Counted from the stretch's first letter, positions 53,185 through 62,682 are shown. The stretch: 64,000 nucleotides of DNA from Propionispora vibrioides (GCF_900110485.1 NZ_FODY01000010.1:62594-126593), one strand, 5' to 3'. Notes: generated from the sequence alone by a model not told the origin. Numbers and translations are program-made.

Positions 53185-54494
53185 CATGGAGCGGTTACCC
53201 TGGCCCAATTCTCATTGATAAGTTGGGCAATTTTCTGTTTGCCGGCAATGCCCGGATGCAATCCGTCGACCGAATAGTAGTCGGGCAGCAGTCCGTCGGG
53301 ACCGGTTAAGGCCGGTGCAATATCGATATAATAATCCTGATGGCGGATGAATTCATTGACCCGGTTGAACTTGCTCTGCCAGTCCGGTGCCGTCTCGGCT
53401 TGAAAGACGCGTTGCATGGCTTCAGGCCGGAGGGGGGGCAAGGTCAGAAAAATCGGCCGGATGCCGGCCGCCTGGCATTGGCTGCGCAGCGAGATCAGAT
53501 CTTTAATGACTTCAGTAGCCGGAACATTGCCGCGCAGGCTGTTGGTGCCGGCCAGAATCAGCAGGTATTTAGGCTGGTAAGGCAGCACATCACGGGAGAA
53601 GCGATCGGCGATTTGTGCCGACGTATCACCGCTTTTTCCCAGATTGACGGCAGGGAAGGACAGATAAGTCTGATAACCGTATTCCCAGTCGGCCGGGTGG
53701 TGCGAAATATCGCCGCCGCCGTGGGTGATACTGTCGCCCAGGGTAGCGGCATAGGCACCCCGGTTCGGTTCCACAGTGAATGACGCCGTGCCGGAAAATA
53801 CCCCTACCGGATTCCCGGCAGCGTCTATGCCGCGTACCCGCCAATAGTAAGTGCCGGGAGTGATGCGGGGGGCCTCGTCATAGCAGTCAAAGCCGGTGAC
53901 CTGCTTGCTCCAGATCCGGTAAACGGACGGCTCCGTACCGTTGGGGTTTTCTGGCGGACGACGTAAAAGCTCCACCTCATATCTGGTTGTGGCGCTGATC
54001 GGAATCCAGGCATAGACCGGATATAACGGGGCGGGGCGATTCTGCCAGTTCAGATCGGACGTAATCAGCGGCTTAAGCGGCTGACGGACGGTATTGCTTA
54101 GCACAAGCTCTTGCGCATCGGAAAAGACACCGATGGGATTTTTGTCGTAGTCCAGCGCCCGGACCCGCCAATAGACACGGTCGGACAATATGGCGGAAAG
54201 ATCGGCCTGGTAGCCGGGGGCGTAAGCGGTGCGGAGTGGGGTGATTTCATAGCGGGAAGGAAGCACTCCGTTGGGGTTCTCCGGCAGACGGCTGAGCAGT
54301 TCAATTTCATAGGATACGGCACCGGGAACAGAATTCCAGGTGAGCATAGGTCTTTTACCGGCCGGGTTCTTTGCCGTATAGAAAGCGGTAGCCGAGGGCT
54401 TAAGCGGTTCGGCAGCCGCCTGGGCTGCCGGCAGTGCCGGTATATATAAGCTTTGGCTGAAAAGAAACAGTAATACAAGAAAAAAGCGCAGCAT
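53184..54494 (-). CDS. Exported SGNH/GDSL hydrolase with fibronectin-III-like repeats
   Basis: 436 aa from ATG 54494 (AGGAG 9 nt upstream). Signal peptide MLRFFLVLLFLFSQ to about residue 27. Two tandem ~100-residue beta repeats share WxxxPGAxxYEIELL...PPENPNG...YWRVRALD, resembling Fn3 domains, then an SGNH domain: block I GDSITHGGGD, block III GTNSLRG, block V DGLHPG. Probably an esterase acting on cell-surface or extracellular glycans. The open frame extends 146 codons upstream but without a start site. Confidence 0.82.
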   Translation of the reverse strand: MLRFFLVLLFLFSQSLYIPALPAAQAAAEPLKPSATAFYTAKNPAGKRPMLTWNSVPGAVSYEIELLSRLPENPNGVLPSRYEITPLRTAYAPGYQADLSAILSDRVYWRVRALDYDKNPIGVFSDAQELVLSNTVRQPLKPLITSDLNWQNRPAPLYPVYAWIPISATTRYEVELLRRPPENPNGTEPSVYRIWSKQVTGFDCYDEAPRITPGTYYWRVRGIDAAGNPVGVFSGTASFTVEPNRGAYAATLGDSITHGGGDISHHPADWEYGYQTYLSFPAVNLGKSGDTSAQIADRFSRDVLPYQPKYLLILAGTNSLRGNVPATEVIKDLISLRSQCQAAGIRPIFLTLPPLRPEAMQRVFQAETAPDWQSKFNRVNEFIRHQDYYIDIAPALTGPDGLLPDYYSVDGLHPGIAGKQKIAQLINENWARVTAP

Positions 54495-54818
54495 GCAATT
54501 CATCTCCTGTGATATGTAAAATGTAACGGTTGGACAGAAGGAACGCAACGGAAAAAAACCCGTCAATTCCTTTAAAAAAGTATCATAAATACGGGGATCT
54601 TGCAATACCGGTTGTGGTATGGCCCTGTTCCATGGTATAAAGAAAGCAGGCGGCATAATAGCGGTTTTTCGGCTGTCCGGAGGGAAACAAACAGCGGCAA
54701 AATTATTTTCCCGGCATTTTTGCTGTAAATGGGAAAAAACCGTCAGGATATGCCAGCCGAGTGAATAAAGCAGGTTTTTTTTAGGCAATAGTAAGACGTG
54801 GCGGCAGGAGGACGGAAT
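54495..54818. other. 324-bp divergent intergenic region
   Basis: Between the SGNH and HAD genes. Reverse strand TTGCAA, 17 bp, TACTTT (about 54605-54577) could be the SGNH promoter. No gene or repeat recognised. Confidence 0.3.
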
Positions 54819-55682
54819 ATGACCTATAAGCTGGTTTGTATTGACATAGACGGAACATTGCTTAATAGTAAAAGTAAAATTACCGATACGACCAAAGCGG
54901 CGATAAAAAAGGCCCATAATCAGGGGGTGCATATCGTTGTCAGCACCGGCAGAATGTATACCGACGCCGCCTATTATTCCGACCTGGTGGGCGTAAAGTC
55001 ACCGGTTATTGCTTCGAACGGCGCGTTTATCAAGGAGAAAGACAAAGGTGAGGTTATTTATCAGAGTGTGTTAGGAGAGCAACTGGCACTTGAAATTTTG
55101 GAGGTGTTTCGCTCCTATCGGATCAGTCCCTTTTTTTGTACACCCCATAAATTTTATTATGGCAGTATATTTTTTAAGCTTTTTTATTTTCTGGCCCAGC
55201 TTAGCGGGCAGAGACGCAATGTGCTTGACACGGAATATGTGTCCTCCTGGCAGCGCTGGCGCAAGGTGCTGCGGCAGGAGCGGGAGAATATTGTGAAGTG
55301 CGAGGTTATTCATCGTAATATTCATTCCCTTGGCCCGTTTAGGGAACGGCTCCAAAGGATAAACCATTTAGAAATTATCAATTCATCCAAGCATAATATT
55401 GAATTAACCGCCAAGGGCGTTTCCAAGGGGCGGGCGGTGCAAATCCTTGCCGACTTTTACCAGGTTGAACGGGAAGCGGTGCTGGCGATTGGCGACAGTG
55501 AAAATGATGTGTCGATGCTGGAATATGCCGGTATGGGCATTGCTATGGGCAATGCCGCGGCGGTGGTTAAGCAAAAGGCCGATTACGTGACTGATACTAA
55601 CGACCGCGATGGCGTGGCCAAAGCTCTTTATAAGTTCGTCCTGACCGAACAGCCGGCAGACCGGCAGTATGAATTTTCCTGA
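54819..55682 (+). CDS. Cof-type HAD phosphatase
   Basis: 287 aa from ATG 54819 (AGGAGG upstream). HAD motif I CIDIDGTLLNS, motif II VSTGRMYTDA, cap C2B, motif III Lys in KGVSKGRAVQIL, motif IV IGDSENDVSMLEYAGMGIAMGNA. Cof-like members hydrolyse sugar phosphates, FMN or other small phosphate esters; the substrate is not predictable. Confidence 0.87.
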   Translation: MTYKLVCIDIDGTLLNSKSKITDTTKAAIKKAHNQGVHIVVSTGRMYTDAAYYSDLVGVKSPVIASNGAFIKEKDKGEVIYQSVLGEQLALEILEVFRSYRISPFFCTPHKFYYGSIFFKLFYFLAQLSGQRRNVLDTEYVSSWQRWRKVLRQERENIVKCEVIHRNIHSLGPFRERLQRINHLEIINSSKHNIELTAKGVSKGRAVQILADFYQVEREAVLAIGDSENDVSMLEYAGMGIAMGNAAAVVKQKADYVTDTNDRDGVAKALYKFVLTEQPADRQYEFS

Positions 55683-55796
55683 AGCAGGCAGGAAGATGAA
55701 GAAAAAGGCGGTAATCTTTACAGTAAGCCGGTGAATCAGTTCGGGCCGGCAGAGAGTTGTTGGGAAGTCAATTGAGCAAAAAGGAGATTGAGTCAT

Positions 55797-56669
55797 ATGG
55801 GATTACCGACAATCGGATTTATCGGTACAGGTGTTATGGGGAAAAGCATGGCCGGCCATTTGCTGCAGGCTGGCTACTCGTTGCAGGTATATAACCGGAC
55901 AAAGGCCAAGGCCCAGGAACTGCTGGACCAGGGGGCCGCTTGGGCTGCTTCGCCGGGTGACGCCGCGGCGGCGTGTGATATCGTCGTTACTATGATAGGC
56001 TATCCCAAGGATGTGGAAGAGATTTATCTGGGAGACGGCGGTTTGATCGCCCGGGCTCAAGCGGGCACGATTTTAATCGACATGACCACTTCGTCGCCGC
56101 TGCTGGCCCGCAGGCTGTATGCGGCGGGGGCGGAAAAGGGTGTCCGGGTATTGGATGCGCCTGTATCCGGTGGGGATGTCGGCGCCAGAGATGGCAAACT
56201 GTCTATTATGGTTGGCGGCGACGAGGAGGTTTTTCAAAAAGCCGCTCCGCTGTTTCAGTGCATGGGGACTAATATTGTCCTGCAGGGGCCGGCCGGAGCC
56301 GGGCAGCATACCAAAATGTGTAACCAGATTGCTATTGCTTCCAATATGATGGGGGTTTGTGAAGCCATGTCCTATGCGGTTAAGGCGGGCTTGGACCCGA
56401 ACCGTGTCCTGACCAGCATCGCCACAGGAGCTGCCGCCAGCTTTTCATTGAGCAATCTGGCGCCGCGCATGCTGCGCGGTGATACGGCCCCCGGTTTTTA
56501 TGTGAAGCATTTTATTAAAGATATGAAAATTGCTATTGAGGCGGCGGAAGAAATGAGCCTTATTCTTCCCGGTCTGTTGCAGGCAAAAGCCCTGTATGAG
56601 AAGCTGGCTGCCGCCGGGCATGAAAATAGCGGCACCCAGGCGCTTTATCTGCTGTATAGCGGAGAGTAA
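55797..56669 (+). CDS. NAD(P)-dependent beta-hydroxyacid dehydrogenase
   Basis: 290 aa. Rossmann motif GFIGTGVMGKSMAGHLLQAG, signature LDAPVSGGDVGARDGKLSIMVGG with catalytic partner Lys in GAGQHTKMCNQI near residue 170. Family members act on 2-hydroxy-3-oxopropionate (tartronate semialdehyde) or 3-hydroxyisobutyrate. ATG 55797 is preferred over TTG 55788 from spacing to AAGGAG. It is followed by a small ABM gene 21 nt downstream. Confidence 0.85.
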   Translation: MGLPTIGFIGTGVMGKSMAGHLLQAGYSLQVYNRTKAKAQELLDQGAAWAASPGDAAAACDIVVTMIGYPKDVEEIYLGDGGLIARAQAGTILIDMTTSSPLLARRLYAAGAEKGVRVLDAPVSGGDVGARDGKLSIMVGGDEEVFQKAAPLFQCMGTNIVLQGPAGAGQHTKMCNQIAIASNMMGVCEAMSYAVKAGLDPNRVLTSIATGAAASFSLSNLAPRMLRGDTAPGFYVKHFIKDMKIAIEAAEEMSLILPGLLQAKALYEKLAAAGHENSGTQALYLLYSGE

Positions 56670-56690
56670 TAAGCTAATTACGGAGAAGGG

Positions 56691-56999
56691 ATGTGTAGAG
56701 TAATGGTAATTGTAATCGCAAGACTGAAGGTCCGGACAGGAAAAAAGGGTGAACTGTTTAAACTGGCGCAACATATTCTGGCCGAGACCCGCCAGGAAGA
56801 GGGCTGCATCAGCTATGAGCTGATGGATGATCCTTACAGTGAGGAAAATTGCGCGTTTGTAGAACGTTGGACTGACCGGGCCGCGCTGACCCGTCATATG
56901 CAAACCCCTCACTTTAGCGACTGGCGGCAAAAATCAGCCGACTATCTGACCGGCCCTTCGGACGTCTCTCTCTATCAGGCGGAACCAACGGGGCTATAA
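56691..56999 (+). CDS. Antibiotic biosynthesis monooxygenase (ABM/YgiN-like) domain protein
   Basis: 102 aa, single ferredoxin-like ABM domain: VIVIARLKVRTGKKGELFKLAQHILAETRQEEGCISYELMDD and CAFVERWTDRAALTRHMQTPHF. Small ABM proteins include quinol monooxygenases and many of unknown role. Start at 56691 (GGAG 5 nt upstream) or ATG 56703. Probably cotranscribed with the dehydrogenase. Confidence 0.75.
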   Translation: MCRVMVIVIARLKVRTGKKGELFKLAQHILAETRQEEGCISYELMDDPYSEENCAFVERWTDRAALTRHMQTPHFSDWRQKSADYLTGPSDVSLYQAEPTGL

Positions 57000-57005
57000 A
57001 AAAAC

Positions 57006-57037
57006 AGTTGATCCACCCGCCTGGGGGGATCAACTAT
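57006..57037 (+). terminator. Short intrinsic hairpin
   Basis: AGTTGATCC pairs with GGATCAACT with an inner CCC/GGG, followed by ATTGTTT. Confidence 0.6.
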
Positions 57038-57054
57038 TGTTTAGGAGTCAAGCA

Positions 57055-57324
57055 ATGGCTTTTACCTATATATTGGAATGTGCCGACGGCACTTTTTATA
57101 CCGGCTGGACGGTTGACCTTACGGCACGGCTGGCGGCGCATAACGCAGGAACAGCCTCCAAGTATACTCGCTGCCGGCTGCCGGTCAGGCTGGCGTATTT
57201 TGAAGAATTTACCGAAAAAACGGATGCCCGAAAACGGGAAGTGGCAATCAAACGGTTGAGCCGACGGGAAAAAGAATATTTGATAGTAATAAAAAAGACA
57301 GAGTCTTGCGAAAATAAAGAATGA
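57055..57324 (+). CDS. GIY-YIG nuclease-domain protein (UPF0213/YazA type)
   Basis: 89 aa. YILECADGTFYTGWTVDLTARLAAHN is the GIY-YIG motif (here YIL...YTG) with Arg nearby; KYTRCRLPVRLAYFEEFTEKTDARKREVAIKRLSRREK carries the conserved Glu. Stand-alone members have unclear nuclease roles. AGGAG lies 8 nt before ATG 57055. Confidence 0.82.
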   Translation: MAFTYILECADGTFYTGWTVDLTARLAAHNAGTASKYTRCRLPVRLAYFEEFTEKTDARKREVAIKRLSRREKEYLIVIKKTESCENKE

Positions 57325-57431
57325 CGGCAAGTAGGCAGGATTTAGCTCCCGGATTGAAGAAGTGAAAGATCAGATCTGACGATACCGCCAGCAAAATGAA
57401 AGCAGCGAGAATTTGATAGGGAGAGATCAAC

Positions 57432-58421
57432 ATGAGTATACTTGAGCAACTGAAACAAAAAGCCAAAGCCGATAAAAAGCGGATTCTCTTACCGGAGGCC
57501 ACTGACCTGCGGGTGATTCAGGCAGCCAGCATGGCTATAAAGGAAGATATTGCCGAGGTTATATTAATCGGTTCACGGGATGAGATTTTAAAAAATGCCG
57601 GTTCTATCGATTTGTCCGGCGCTACTATCATTGATCCGCGCACTTCGGAGAAACGCCAACACTACAGCGAGGCCTTCTATGAGCTGCGTAAGTCTAAGGG
57701 CATGACGCCGGAAAAGGCGGCGGCCTTAATGGAAGATCCGGTGTATTTTGGTATGATGATGGTAAAAGAAAATGATGCCGACGGTCTGGTATCGGGGGCT
57801 ATCCATTCCACCGCGGATACACTTCGTCCGGCCCTGCAGATTGTCAAGACGGCACCAGGGTCCAAGCTGGTATCCACTTTCTTTATTATGTCCATTCCTG
57901 ATTGTGAGTATGGCGATAATGGAACGCTGCTTTTCGCCGACTGCGCCCTGAATGAAAGCCCCAATGCCGAGCAGCTTTCGGAAATTGCCATTGCCACAGC
58001 GACCAGCATGAAGCAAATGCTGGGCATTACGCCGTCGGTAGCCATGCTGTCCTACTCAACGATGGGCAGCGCTCATAGTGAACATACCGAGAAGGTCGTT
58101 CAGGCCACTGCCTTAGCCAAACAAAAAGCGCCGGATATATTGATCGACGGCGAAATGCAGCTCGATGCCGCCCTGGTACAGCGGGTGGCCAGCCTGAAAG
58201 CGCCGCAAAGCAAGGTGGCCGGTGCAGCCAATGTGTTGATCTTCCCGGACTTGAATGCCGGCAACATTGGCTATAAACTGGTTGAACGGCTGGCGAAAGG
58301 TGAGGCTTACGGACCGGTTACCCAGGGCCTGGCAAGGCCGATCAATGATTTATCCAGGGGCTGCAAAGCTGAAGATATCGTAGCTGTCGTTGCCATTACC
58401 GCCGTGCAGGCACAAGCATAA
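57432..58421 (+). CDS. pta: Phosphate acetyltransferase
   Basis: 329 aa, single catalytic domain length. RILLPEATDLRVIQAA at the N-terminus, ADGLVSGAIHSTADTLRPALQIVKT near residue 115 and ANVLIFPDLNAGNIGYKLVERL near 270 are the PTA/PTB signatures. Interconverts acetyl-CoA and acetyl phosphate, central to acetate metabolism. No ackA is adjacent. Shine-Dalgarno AGGGAGA precedes the ATG. Confidence 0.92.
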   Translation: MSILEQLKQKAKADKKRILLPEATDLRVIQAASMAIKEDIAEVILIGSRDEILKNAGSIDLSGATIIDPRTSEKRQHYSEAFYELRKSKGMTPEKAAALMEDPVYFGMMMVKENDADGLVSGAIHSTADTLRPALQIVKTAPGSKLVSTFFIMSIPDCEYGDNGTLLFADCALNESPNAEQLSEIAIATATSMKQMLGITPSVAMLSYSTMGSAHSEHTEKVVQATALAKQKAPDILIDGEMQLDAALVQRVASLKAPQSKVAGAANVLIFPDLNAGNIGYKLVERLAKGEAYGPVTQGLARPINDLSRGCKAEDIVAVVAITAVQAQA

Positions 58422-58432
58422 GAATTATCAGG

Positions 58433-58478
58433 AAAACAAGACTGTTGTGCTAAGAAAAGCGTAGCAGTCTTGTTTTTG
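58433..58478 (+). terminator. Intrinsic terminator of pta
   Basis: AAAACAAGACTG pairs with CAGTCTTGTTTT, with an inner GCTA/TAGC extension and T run. Confidence 0.8.
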
Positions 58479-58511
58479 TTTCTTGTTCGGCCTTTTCCGG
58501 AACGTAGGATG

Positions 58512-58608
58512 AAAAATTGCCGGCTTACGTTAATAAATCCGCGCTGTGCCCTTTGGGTATTTGTTTGAGCGAAGCGAGTTTACGGATTTTAGTAAGCCGG
58601 CAATTTTT
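58512..58608. repeat. 97-bp nested inverted repeat downstream of pta
   Basis: AAAAATTGCCGGCTTAC (from 58512) pairs with GTAAGCCGGCAATTTTT (to 58608), with an inner stem AAATCCG/CGGATTT. The interior CGCTGTGCCCTTTGGG...GAGCGAAGCGAG is itself partly symmetric. No coding potential. Confidence 0.65.
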
Positions 58609-58611
58609 TAC

Positions 58612-58641
58612 ATGATCAGAAAACATAGACTTTCTGATCAT
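58612..58641. repeat. Small perfect inverted repeat
   Basis: ATGATCAGAAA/TTTCTGATCAT around 8 nt. Confidence 0.5.
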
Positions 58642-58688
58642 AAGTAAGAACGACTAAAGCTTCTGTCTTCGTCCTTAGGGACTCGACA

Positions 58689-58707
58689 CAAGCCAAGTCT
58701 TTTCTTA
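58689..58707 (+). repeat. 19-base repeat, copy 2
   Basis: CAAGCCAAGTCTTTTCTTA is identical to 14716-14734 inside family-1 copy D. Both lie in noncoding DNA. Confidence 0.6.
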
Positions 58708-58738
58708 AGTTTTTTGGAGGACAGGCCTGGACTTTTGG

Positions 58739-58765
58739 GTCCCTTTGTGGCAATGACAAAGGGAC
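58739..58765. repeat. Small inverted repeat
   Basis: GTCCCTTTGT/ACAAAGGGAC around 7 nt. Confidence 0.5.
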
Positions 58766-58790
58766 GACAGACTATTTCTCCACACATACG

Positions 58791-58828
58791 GGCTGCCGCA
58801 AAATGACTTTGTTCATTTTATGGCAGCC
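58791..58828. terminator. Hairpin, probable terminator for the small exported protein gene
   Basis: GGCTGCCGCAAAATGA pairs with TCATTTTATGGCAGCC (two mismatches); 14 nt downstream of the reverse-strand stop at 58842. Confidence 0.5.
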
Positions 58829-58841
58829 TCGTTTTCTGGTA

Positions 58842-59096
58842 TTAGGGCAAGCGCATGGGCATATCGGTTACCCAGCCGTTCAGAAAAGTACCGTCCTGAT
58901 TGAAAACATATTTATAAGTATGTTCCTGTAATTGCACCATGAACACGGTAGTCTCATCGTAATGGTACCAGCAGCCTTGCTGTTGATAATAAAAAGGCAC
59001 CGGATCATCGGTAGGAATCCAGCCCCAACTGCCATAGGCTGCTATAGGCAGCGACAGATAAAGCAGTATGAAGAGCATTTGTACCAGTTTTTTCAT
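58842..59096 (-). CDS. Small exported aromatic-rich protein, unknown function
   Basis: 84 aa from ATG 59096, which lies 6 nt from GGAGGG (ATG 59102 abuts it). Signal peptide MKKLVQMLFILLYLSLPIAAYG; the mature ~60 residues are rich in Trp and Tyr (WGWIPTDDPVPFYYQQQGCWYHYDE), with one Cys. No family recognised. Probably a single beta-rich domain in the envelope. Confidence 0.55.
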   Translation of the reverse strand: MKKLVQMLFILLYLSLPIAAYGSWGWIPTDDPVPFYYQQQGCWYHYDETTVFMVQLQEHTYKYVFNQDGTFLNGWVTDMPMRLP

Positions 59097-59210
59097 CTTC
59101 ATCCCTCCGCTTTGTATAGTATTCCCATTTTATGGAGGATTAAGCCGCTGTTGCCGGGTACGCAAAGGAGAGACCGCAAGGCTGGCAGAATAAAAAAATC
59201 AAAACAAGGG

Positions 59211-59257
59211 GAAAACTGGTCGTATATAATTAGACGAAAACTGGCAGTTGACGACAA
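59211..59257. promoter_or_regulatory. Candidate MocR/PdxR binding region
   Basis: Direct repeats GAAAACTGG at 59211-59219 and 59236-59244, 25 bp apart, flank TATAAT (59225-59230). An inverted CTGGC...GCCAG overlaps the second. Direct plus inverted repeats around a promoter are the usual layout of MocR/PdxR sites. No good -35 box is seen, consistent with activation. Confidence 0.4.
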
Positions 59258-59320
59258 GCCAGATAAAGAGTATCGTTACAGCATAGGGATTTGCCTGCGT
59301 AAGCAGGCGGGAGGTTACAT

Positions 59321-60814
59321 ATGCTTTTGCTGAATTTGGATGAGTCCGGCCGGACACCGCCATACCAGCAAATTTTTCTTCAAATGAAGGACAAAATTGA
59401 GCTGCAGGTGTTACGACCGGGAGACAAGCTGCCTTCCACCCGTAAGCTGGCCGAACAGTTGGGCGTTCACCGGTCTACTGTTGCCAGCGCTTACCAGGAA
59501 TTATGGGCTCAGGGTTATATTGAGCAGCGTCATGGTTGCCGGCCGGTTGTCCGGGAGCGCATGCAGATGGCAACGGCCAAAGACCGGGAGCAGGAAGGCT
59601 GGGTACGCTGGCAGGCTGTTACTTCGGCTGCCAGTGTCAGTCTATGGAAACAGTGCCGGGAAATGAAACCTGCCGTCGCTGGTGAAACCGGCGGCGAAGT
59701 GATTGATTTTAGCAGTCTTGATATGGATGGGCGGTTATTTCCGGTAGACCATTTCCGCGTTTGCCTGGACCAGGCATTAAAGACGGAAGGGACAGCTCTC
59801 TTAGGTTATGGCGACCGGGCCGGCTATATGCCGCTGCGAGAGTATATTGCCGGACATCTGCGCAGCCATGGCATTACAATTACGGCGGAAGAAATATTGA
59901 TTACCAACGGGCTGCAACAGGGCATTGATTTGGTTTTCCGTATGCTTGCCGCGCCGGGGCAGGCTGTGGCGATTGAATCTCCCACATACAATAAAATTAT
60001 ACCGTTGCTGCGCTTTTGCGGACTGAAACCGCTGGAAGTCCCTGTTCGGCACGATGGCATGGATTTGACGATGCTGGAAGAGGTCTTGCGCAGGGATAAA
60101 CCTGTTCTGGTATACACTATGCCCAACTCGCAAAACCCTACAGGGATCAGTACCAGCCAGACTCATCGCGAGCAATTGCTGTCATTATGCGAAACCTACC
60201 GGGTGCCTATTCTGGAGGACGGCTTTGAAGAAGAAATGAAGTATTTTGGTAAAGCAGCACTACCCATTAAGTCAATGGATAAACACCATTTGGTGATTTA
60301 TGCCGGGACTTTTTCCAAAGTACTTTTTCCGGGTGTCCGGATAGGCTGGATCGCGGCGGAAAGAGAATGTATCGACCGGCTGTTGTCCATCCGTTATTTC
60401 AGTGACACGTCGTCCAGCATGATTTTGCAGGCCGGTATATATAAGTTTTGCCAAAGTGGTCATTATGCCCGGCATATCAATAAAATGCGCCGGGTATTCC
60501 GCAGCAGGATGCAAACGGCAATAAAAGCCTTTGACGAATACATAGCATCCGATTGGGCCGAGTGGATACAGCCCAGCGGTGGCTATTTGATTTGGATGAA
60601 GCTCAAATCGCCTGCTCCTGTCAGACGGGACGAGTGGGAAAGCCTAATGCTGAGGAAGGGCGTCTGTGCTGCCTGGGGAACGCTGTTTTTTGCCGGAGAA
60701 ACAGGAGAAAGCTATATTCGCCTGTCCATTTCCAAACTGAATGAACAAGAAATTGAAACCGGAATTTGCCGCTTGGGAGATGTGTTGCGGGAAGTCTGGA
60801 ATAATAAGACTTGA
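59321..60814 (+). CDS. pdxR: MocR-family GntR/aminotransferase regulator, PdxR-like
   Basis: 497 aa. GntR winged helix at ~10-75 ([31 protein letters not shown]), linker, then a fold-type I aminotransferase-like domain with [23 protein letters not shown] and PLP Lys in [16 protein letters not shown]. PdxR proteins bind PLP and control pdxST. Here the gene is in the same direction and 34 nt ahead of pdxS, not divergent as in many actinobacteria and listeriae, so the three genes probably form an operon. Confidence 0.82.
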   Translation: MLLLNLDESGRTPPYQQIFLQMKDKIELQVLRPGDKLPSTRKLAEQLGVHRSTVASAYQELWAQGYIEQRHGCRPVVRERMQMATAKDREQEGWVRWQAVTSAASVSLWKQCREMKPAVAGETGGEVIDFSSLDMDGRLFPVDHFRVCLDQALKTEGTALLGYGDRAGYMPLREYIAGHLRSHGITITAEEILITNGLQQGIDLVFRMLAAPGQAVAIESPTYNKIIPLLRFCGLKPLEVPVRHDGMDLTMLEEVLRRDKPVLVYTMPNSQNPTGISTSQTHREQLLSLCETYRVPILEDGFEEEMKYFGKAALPIKSMDKHHLVIYAGTFSKVLFPGVRIGWIAAERECIDRLLSIRYFSDTSSSMILQAGIYKFCQSGHYARHINKMRRVFRSRMQTAIKAFDEYIASDWAEWIQPSGGYLIWMKLKSPAPVRRDEWESLMLRKGVCAAWGTLFFAGETGESYIRLSISKLNEQEIETGICRLGDVLREVWNNKT

Positions 60815-60848
60815 TTCGATAAAGATAAAATTAGGGGAGGAATTTACT

Positions 60849-61730
60849 ATGCAACAAGGTACATTTCGGGTAAAAGCCGGTCTGGCGGAAATGCTCAAGG
60901 GCGGCGTCATTATGGATGTTACGACACCGGAACAGGCAAAGATTGCGGAGGAGGCCGGCGCTTGCGCGGTTATGGCGCTGGAACGGGTCCCGGCTGATAT
61001 CCGGGCTGCCGGTGGCGTGGCCCGGATGGCTGATCCTACGATTGTGCAGCGCATTATGGATGTGGTTACCATCCCGGTGATGGCGAAGGCCCGGATTGGT
61101 CATTTTGTGGAGGCTCAAATCCTGGAAAGTCTTGGCGTGGACTATATTGATGAGAGTGAAGTGCTGACTCCGGCAGATGATAAATACCATATTAATAAAC
61201 ACAATTTCAAAGTGCCCTTTGTTTGTGGCGCAAAAAATCTGGGCGAAGCGCTGCGGCGGATTGCCGAAGGTGCGGCTATGATCAGGACCAAAGGAGAACC
61301 GGGGACCGGCAATGTGGTGGAAGCGGTCAGGCATATTCGCGTGGTGATGAGTGAAATCCGTCAATTGCAGAATTTGCCTGCCGAGGAAGTTGCGTCCTTT
61401 GCTAAAAATATAGCGGCTCCTTATGAACTGGTTTTGGAAGTAAAAAAACTAGGCCGTCTGCCGGTAGTCAATTTTGCGGCCGGCGGGATCGCAACTCCTG
61501 CCGACGCGGCTCTGATGATGCAACTCGGCTGTGACGGCATCTTTGTCGGTTCAGGCATTTTTAAATCGGGAGATCCGGAACAACGGGCTAAAGCTATCGT
61601 GGCAGCGACCACCTACTACAATGATCCAAAAATCCTGGCGGAAGTATCTCAGGATCTGGGAGAACCTATGGTAGGAATTGAAATTGACACTTTGCCGCCC
61701 CATGAGCGCATGCAGGAACGCGGCTGGTAG
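60849..61730 (+). CDS. pdxS: Pyridoxal 5'-phosphate synthase subunit PdxS
   Basis: 293 aa from ATG 60849 (GGGGAGGAA upstream). Highly conserved: [22 protein letters not shown] with catalytic Lys near residue 24 region, [51 protein letters not shown] with second catalytic Lys, and [21 protein letters not shown]. Makes PLP from ribose-5-phosphate, glyceraldehyde-3-phosphate and ammonia from PdxT. Confidence 0.97.
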   Translation: MQQGTFRVKAGLAEMLKGGVIMDVTTPEQAKIAEEAGACAVMALERVPADIRAAGGVARMADPTIVQRIMDVVTIPVMAKARIGHFVEAQILESLGVDYIDESEVLTPADDKYHINKHNFKVPFVCGAKNLGEALRRIAEGAAMIRTKGEPGTGNVVEAVRHIRVVMSEIRQLQNLPAEEVASFAKNIAAPYELVLEVKKLGRLPVVNFAAGGIATPADAALMMQLGCDGIFVGSGIFKSGDPEQRAKAIVAATTYYNDPKILAEVSQDLGEPMVGIEIDTLPPHERMQERGW

Positions 61731-61751
61731 AACAGGGAAGAAGGGTAAACG

Positions 61752-62324
61752 ATGAAAATCGGTGTATTAGCTTTGCAAGGGGCATTCCGTGAGCACCTGA
61801 CTGTTTTGGAACGATGCGGTGCAGAAGCGGTGGAGGTCAGACAGCCCGGAGAGCTGGAAGGCATCGGCGGACTAATTTTGCCGGGTGGTGAAAGTACGAC
61901 GATTGGCAAGCTGATGGTTGAGTGGGACCTCATGGAAACTATCCGGCAGCGGACGAAAGAAGGTATGGCTGTTTATGGAACCTGTGCCGGCATGATTCTA
62001 TTGGCAAAGTCGATTGTTGACAGTGATCAGCCGCGCTTGGGTCTTATGGATACCACCGTACGGCGCAATGCCTTCGGACGGCAGGTGGAAAGTTTTGAGG
62101 AGGACCTGACCGTGCCGGAATTGGCCGGCGGACCTGTACGGGCCGTATTTATCCGGGCGCCGCTAATTGAAGAAGTGGGGGCAAATGTTGCGGTGATGGC
62201 CCAAGTAAACGGTAAGGCCGTCATTGCCCGCCAGGACAATATGCTGGTTACTTCTTTTCATCCGGAGCTAACCGGCGATGACCGGATTCACCGCTATTTT
62301 CTCAGCATGATAAAGCAGGAATAA
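61752..62324 (+). CDS. pdxT: Pyridoxal 5'-phosphate synthase glutaminase subunit PdxT
   Basis: 190 aa class I glutamine amidotransferase. GVLALQGAFREHL at the N-terminus, LPGGESTTIGKLM near 47, catalytic Cys in YGTCAGMILLA near 79, and His-x-Glu in SFHPELTGDDRIH near the C-terminus. Supplies ammonia to PdxS, 21 nt upstream. Confidence 0.96.
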   Translation: MKIGVLALQGAFREHLTVLERCGAEAVEVRQPGELEGIGGLILPGGESTTIGKLMVEWDLMETIRQRTKEGMAVYGTCAGMILLAKSIVDSDQPRLGLMDTTVRRNAFGRQVESFEEDLTVPELAGGPVRAVFIRAPLIEEVGANVAVMAQVNGKAVIARQDNMLVTSFHPELTGDDRIHRYFLSMIKQE

Positions 62325-62375
62325 CGGAAAAATCACTCGCTGCTCCAGCATGTCCATGATTGAATACAGGTTTTA

Positions 62376-62418
62376 AAACAGGCAGGATATCTTTTGTAGA
62401 TATCCTGCCTGTTTGTTT
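62376..62418 (+). terminator. Intrinsic terminator of the pdx operon
   Basis: AAACAGGCAGGATATC pairs with GATATCCTGCCTGTTT, loop of 7 nt, T-rich tail. Confidence 0.85.
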
Positions 62419-62511
62419 AACGGCAATTATCCAGGGAGATGTGGTTTGGCAGAGAGCCGGGATATATCACCTAACCGGAAAACTATAGCAAATCCCTTTA
62501 GCAGGATATTG

Positions 62512-62570
62512 CACAAACTATATAACACATGATAGCTGGGCGAAAGAGTAAAAATATGCAATAGTTTGTG
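62512..62570. promoter_or_regulatory. Candidate upstream activating sites for the sigma-54 promoter
   Basis: CACAAACTAT (62512-62521) and its exact complement ATAGTTTGTG (62561-62570), about 140-200 bp before the predicted start of transcription, the usual distance for enhancer-like sites. No other feature was seen in 62419-62680. Confidence 0.4.
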
Positions 62571-62682
62571 GTATGCTTTGTGGTGAAGGGTGACTGAAAA
62601 TTTTTACTATTTAAAAGAATTGCAGGACATTTACTGATGTTGGAGCATGAACTTTAAAGTTTGTAAAAAAATCAAACGACTT

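Noticed and set aside
53184-54932. Long 582-aa form of the SGNH hydrolase
   Set aside because: The upstream 146 codons lack a start site and cover promoter-like DNA; signal peptide and ribosome site support ATG 54494.
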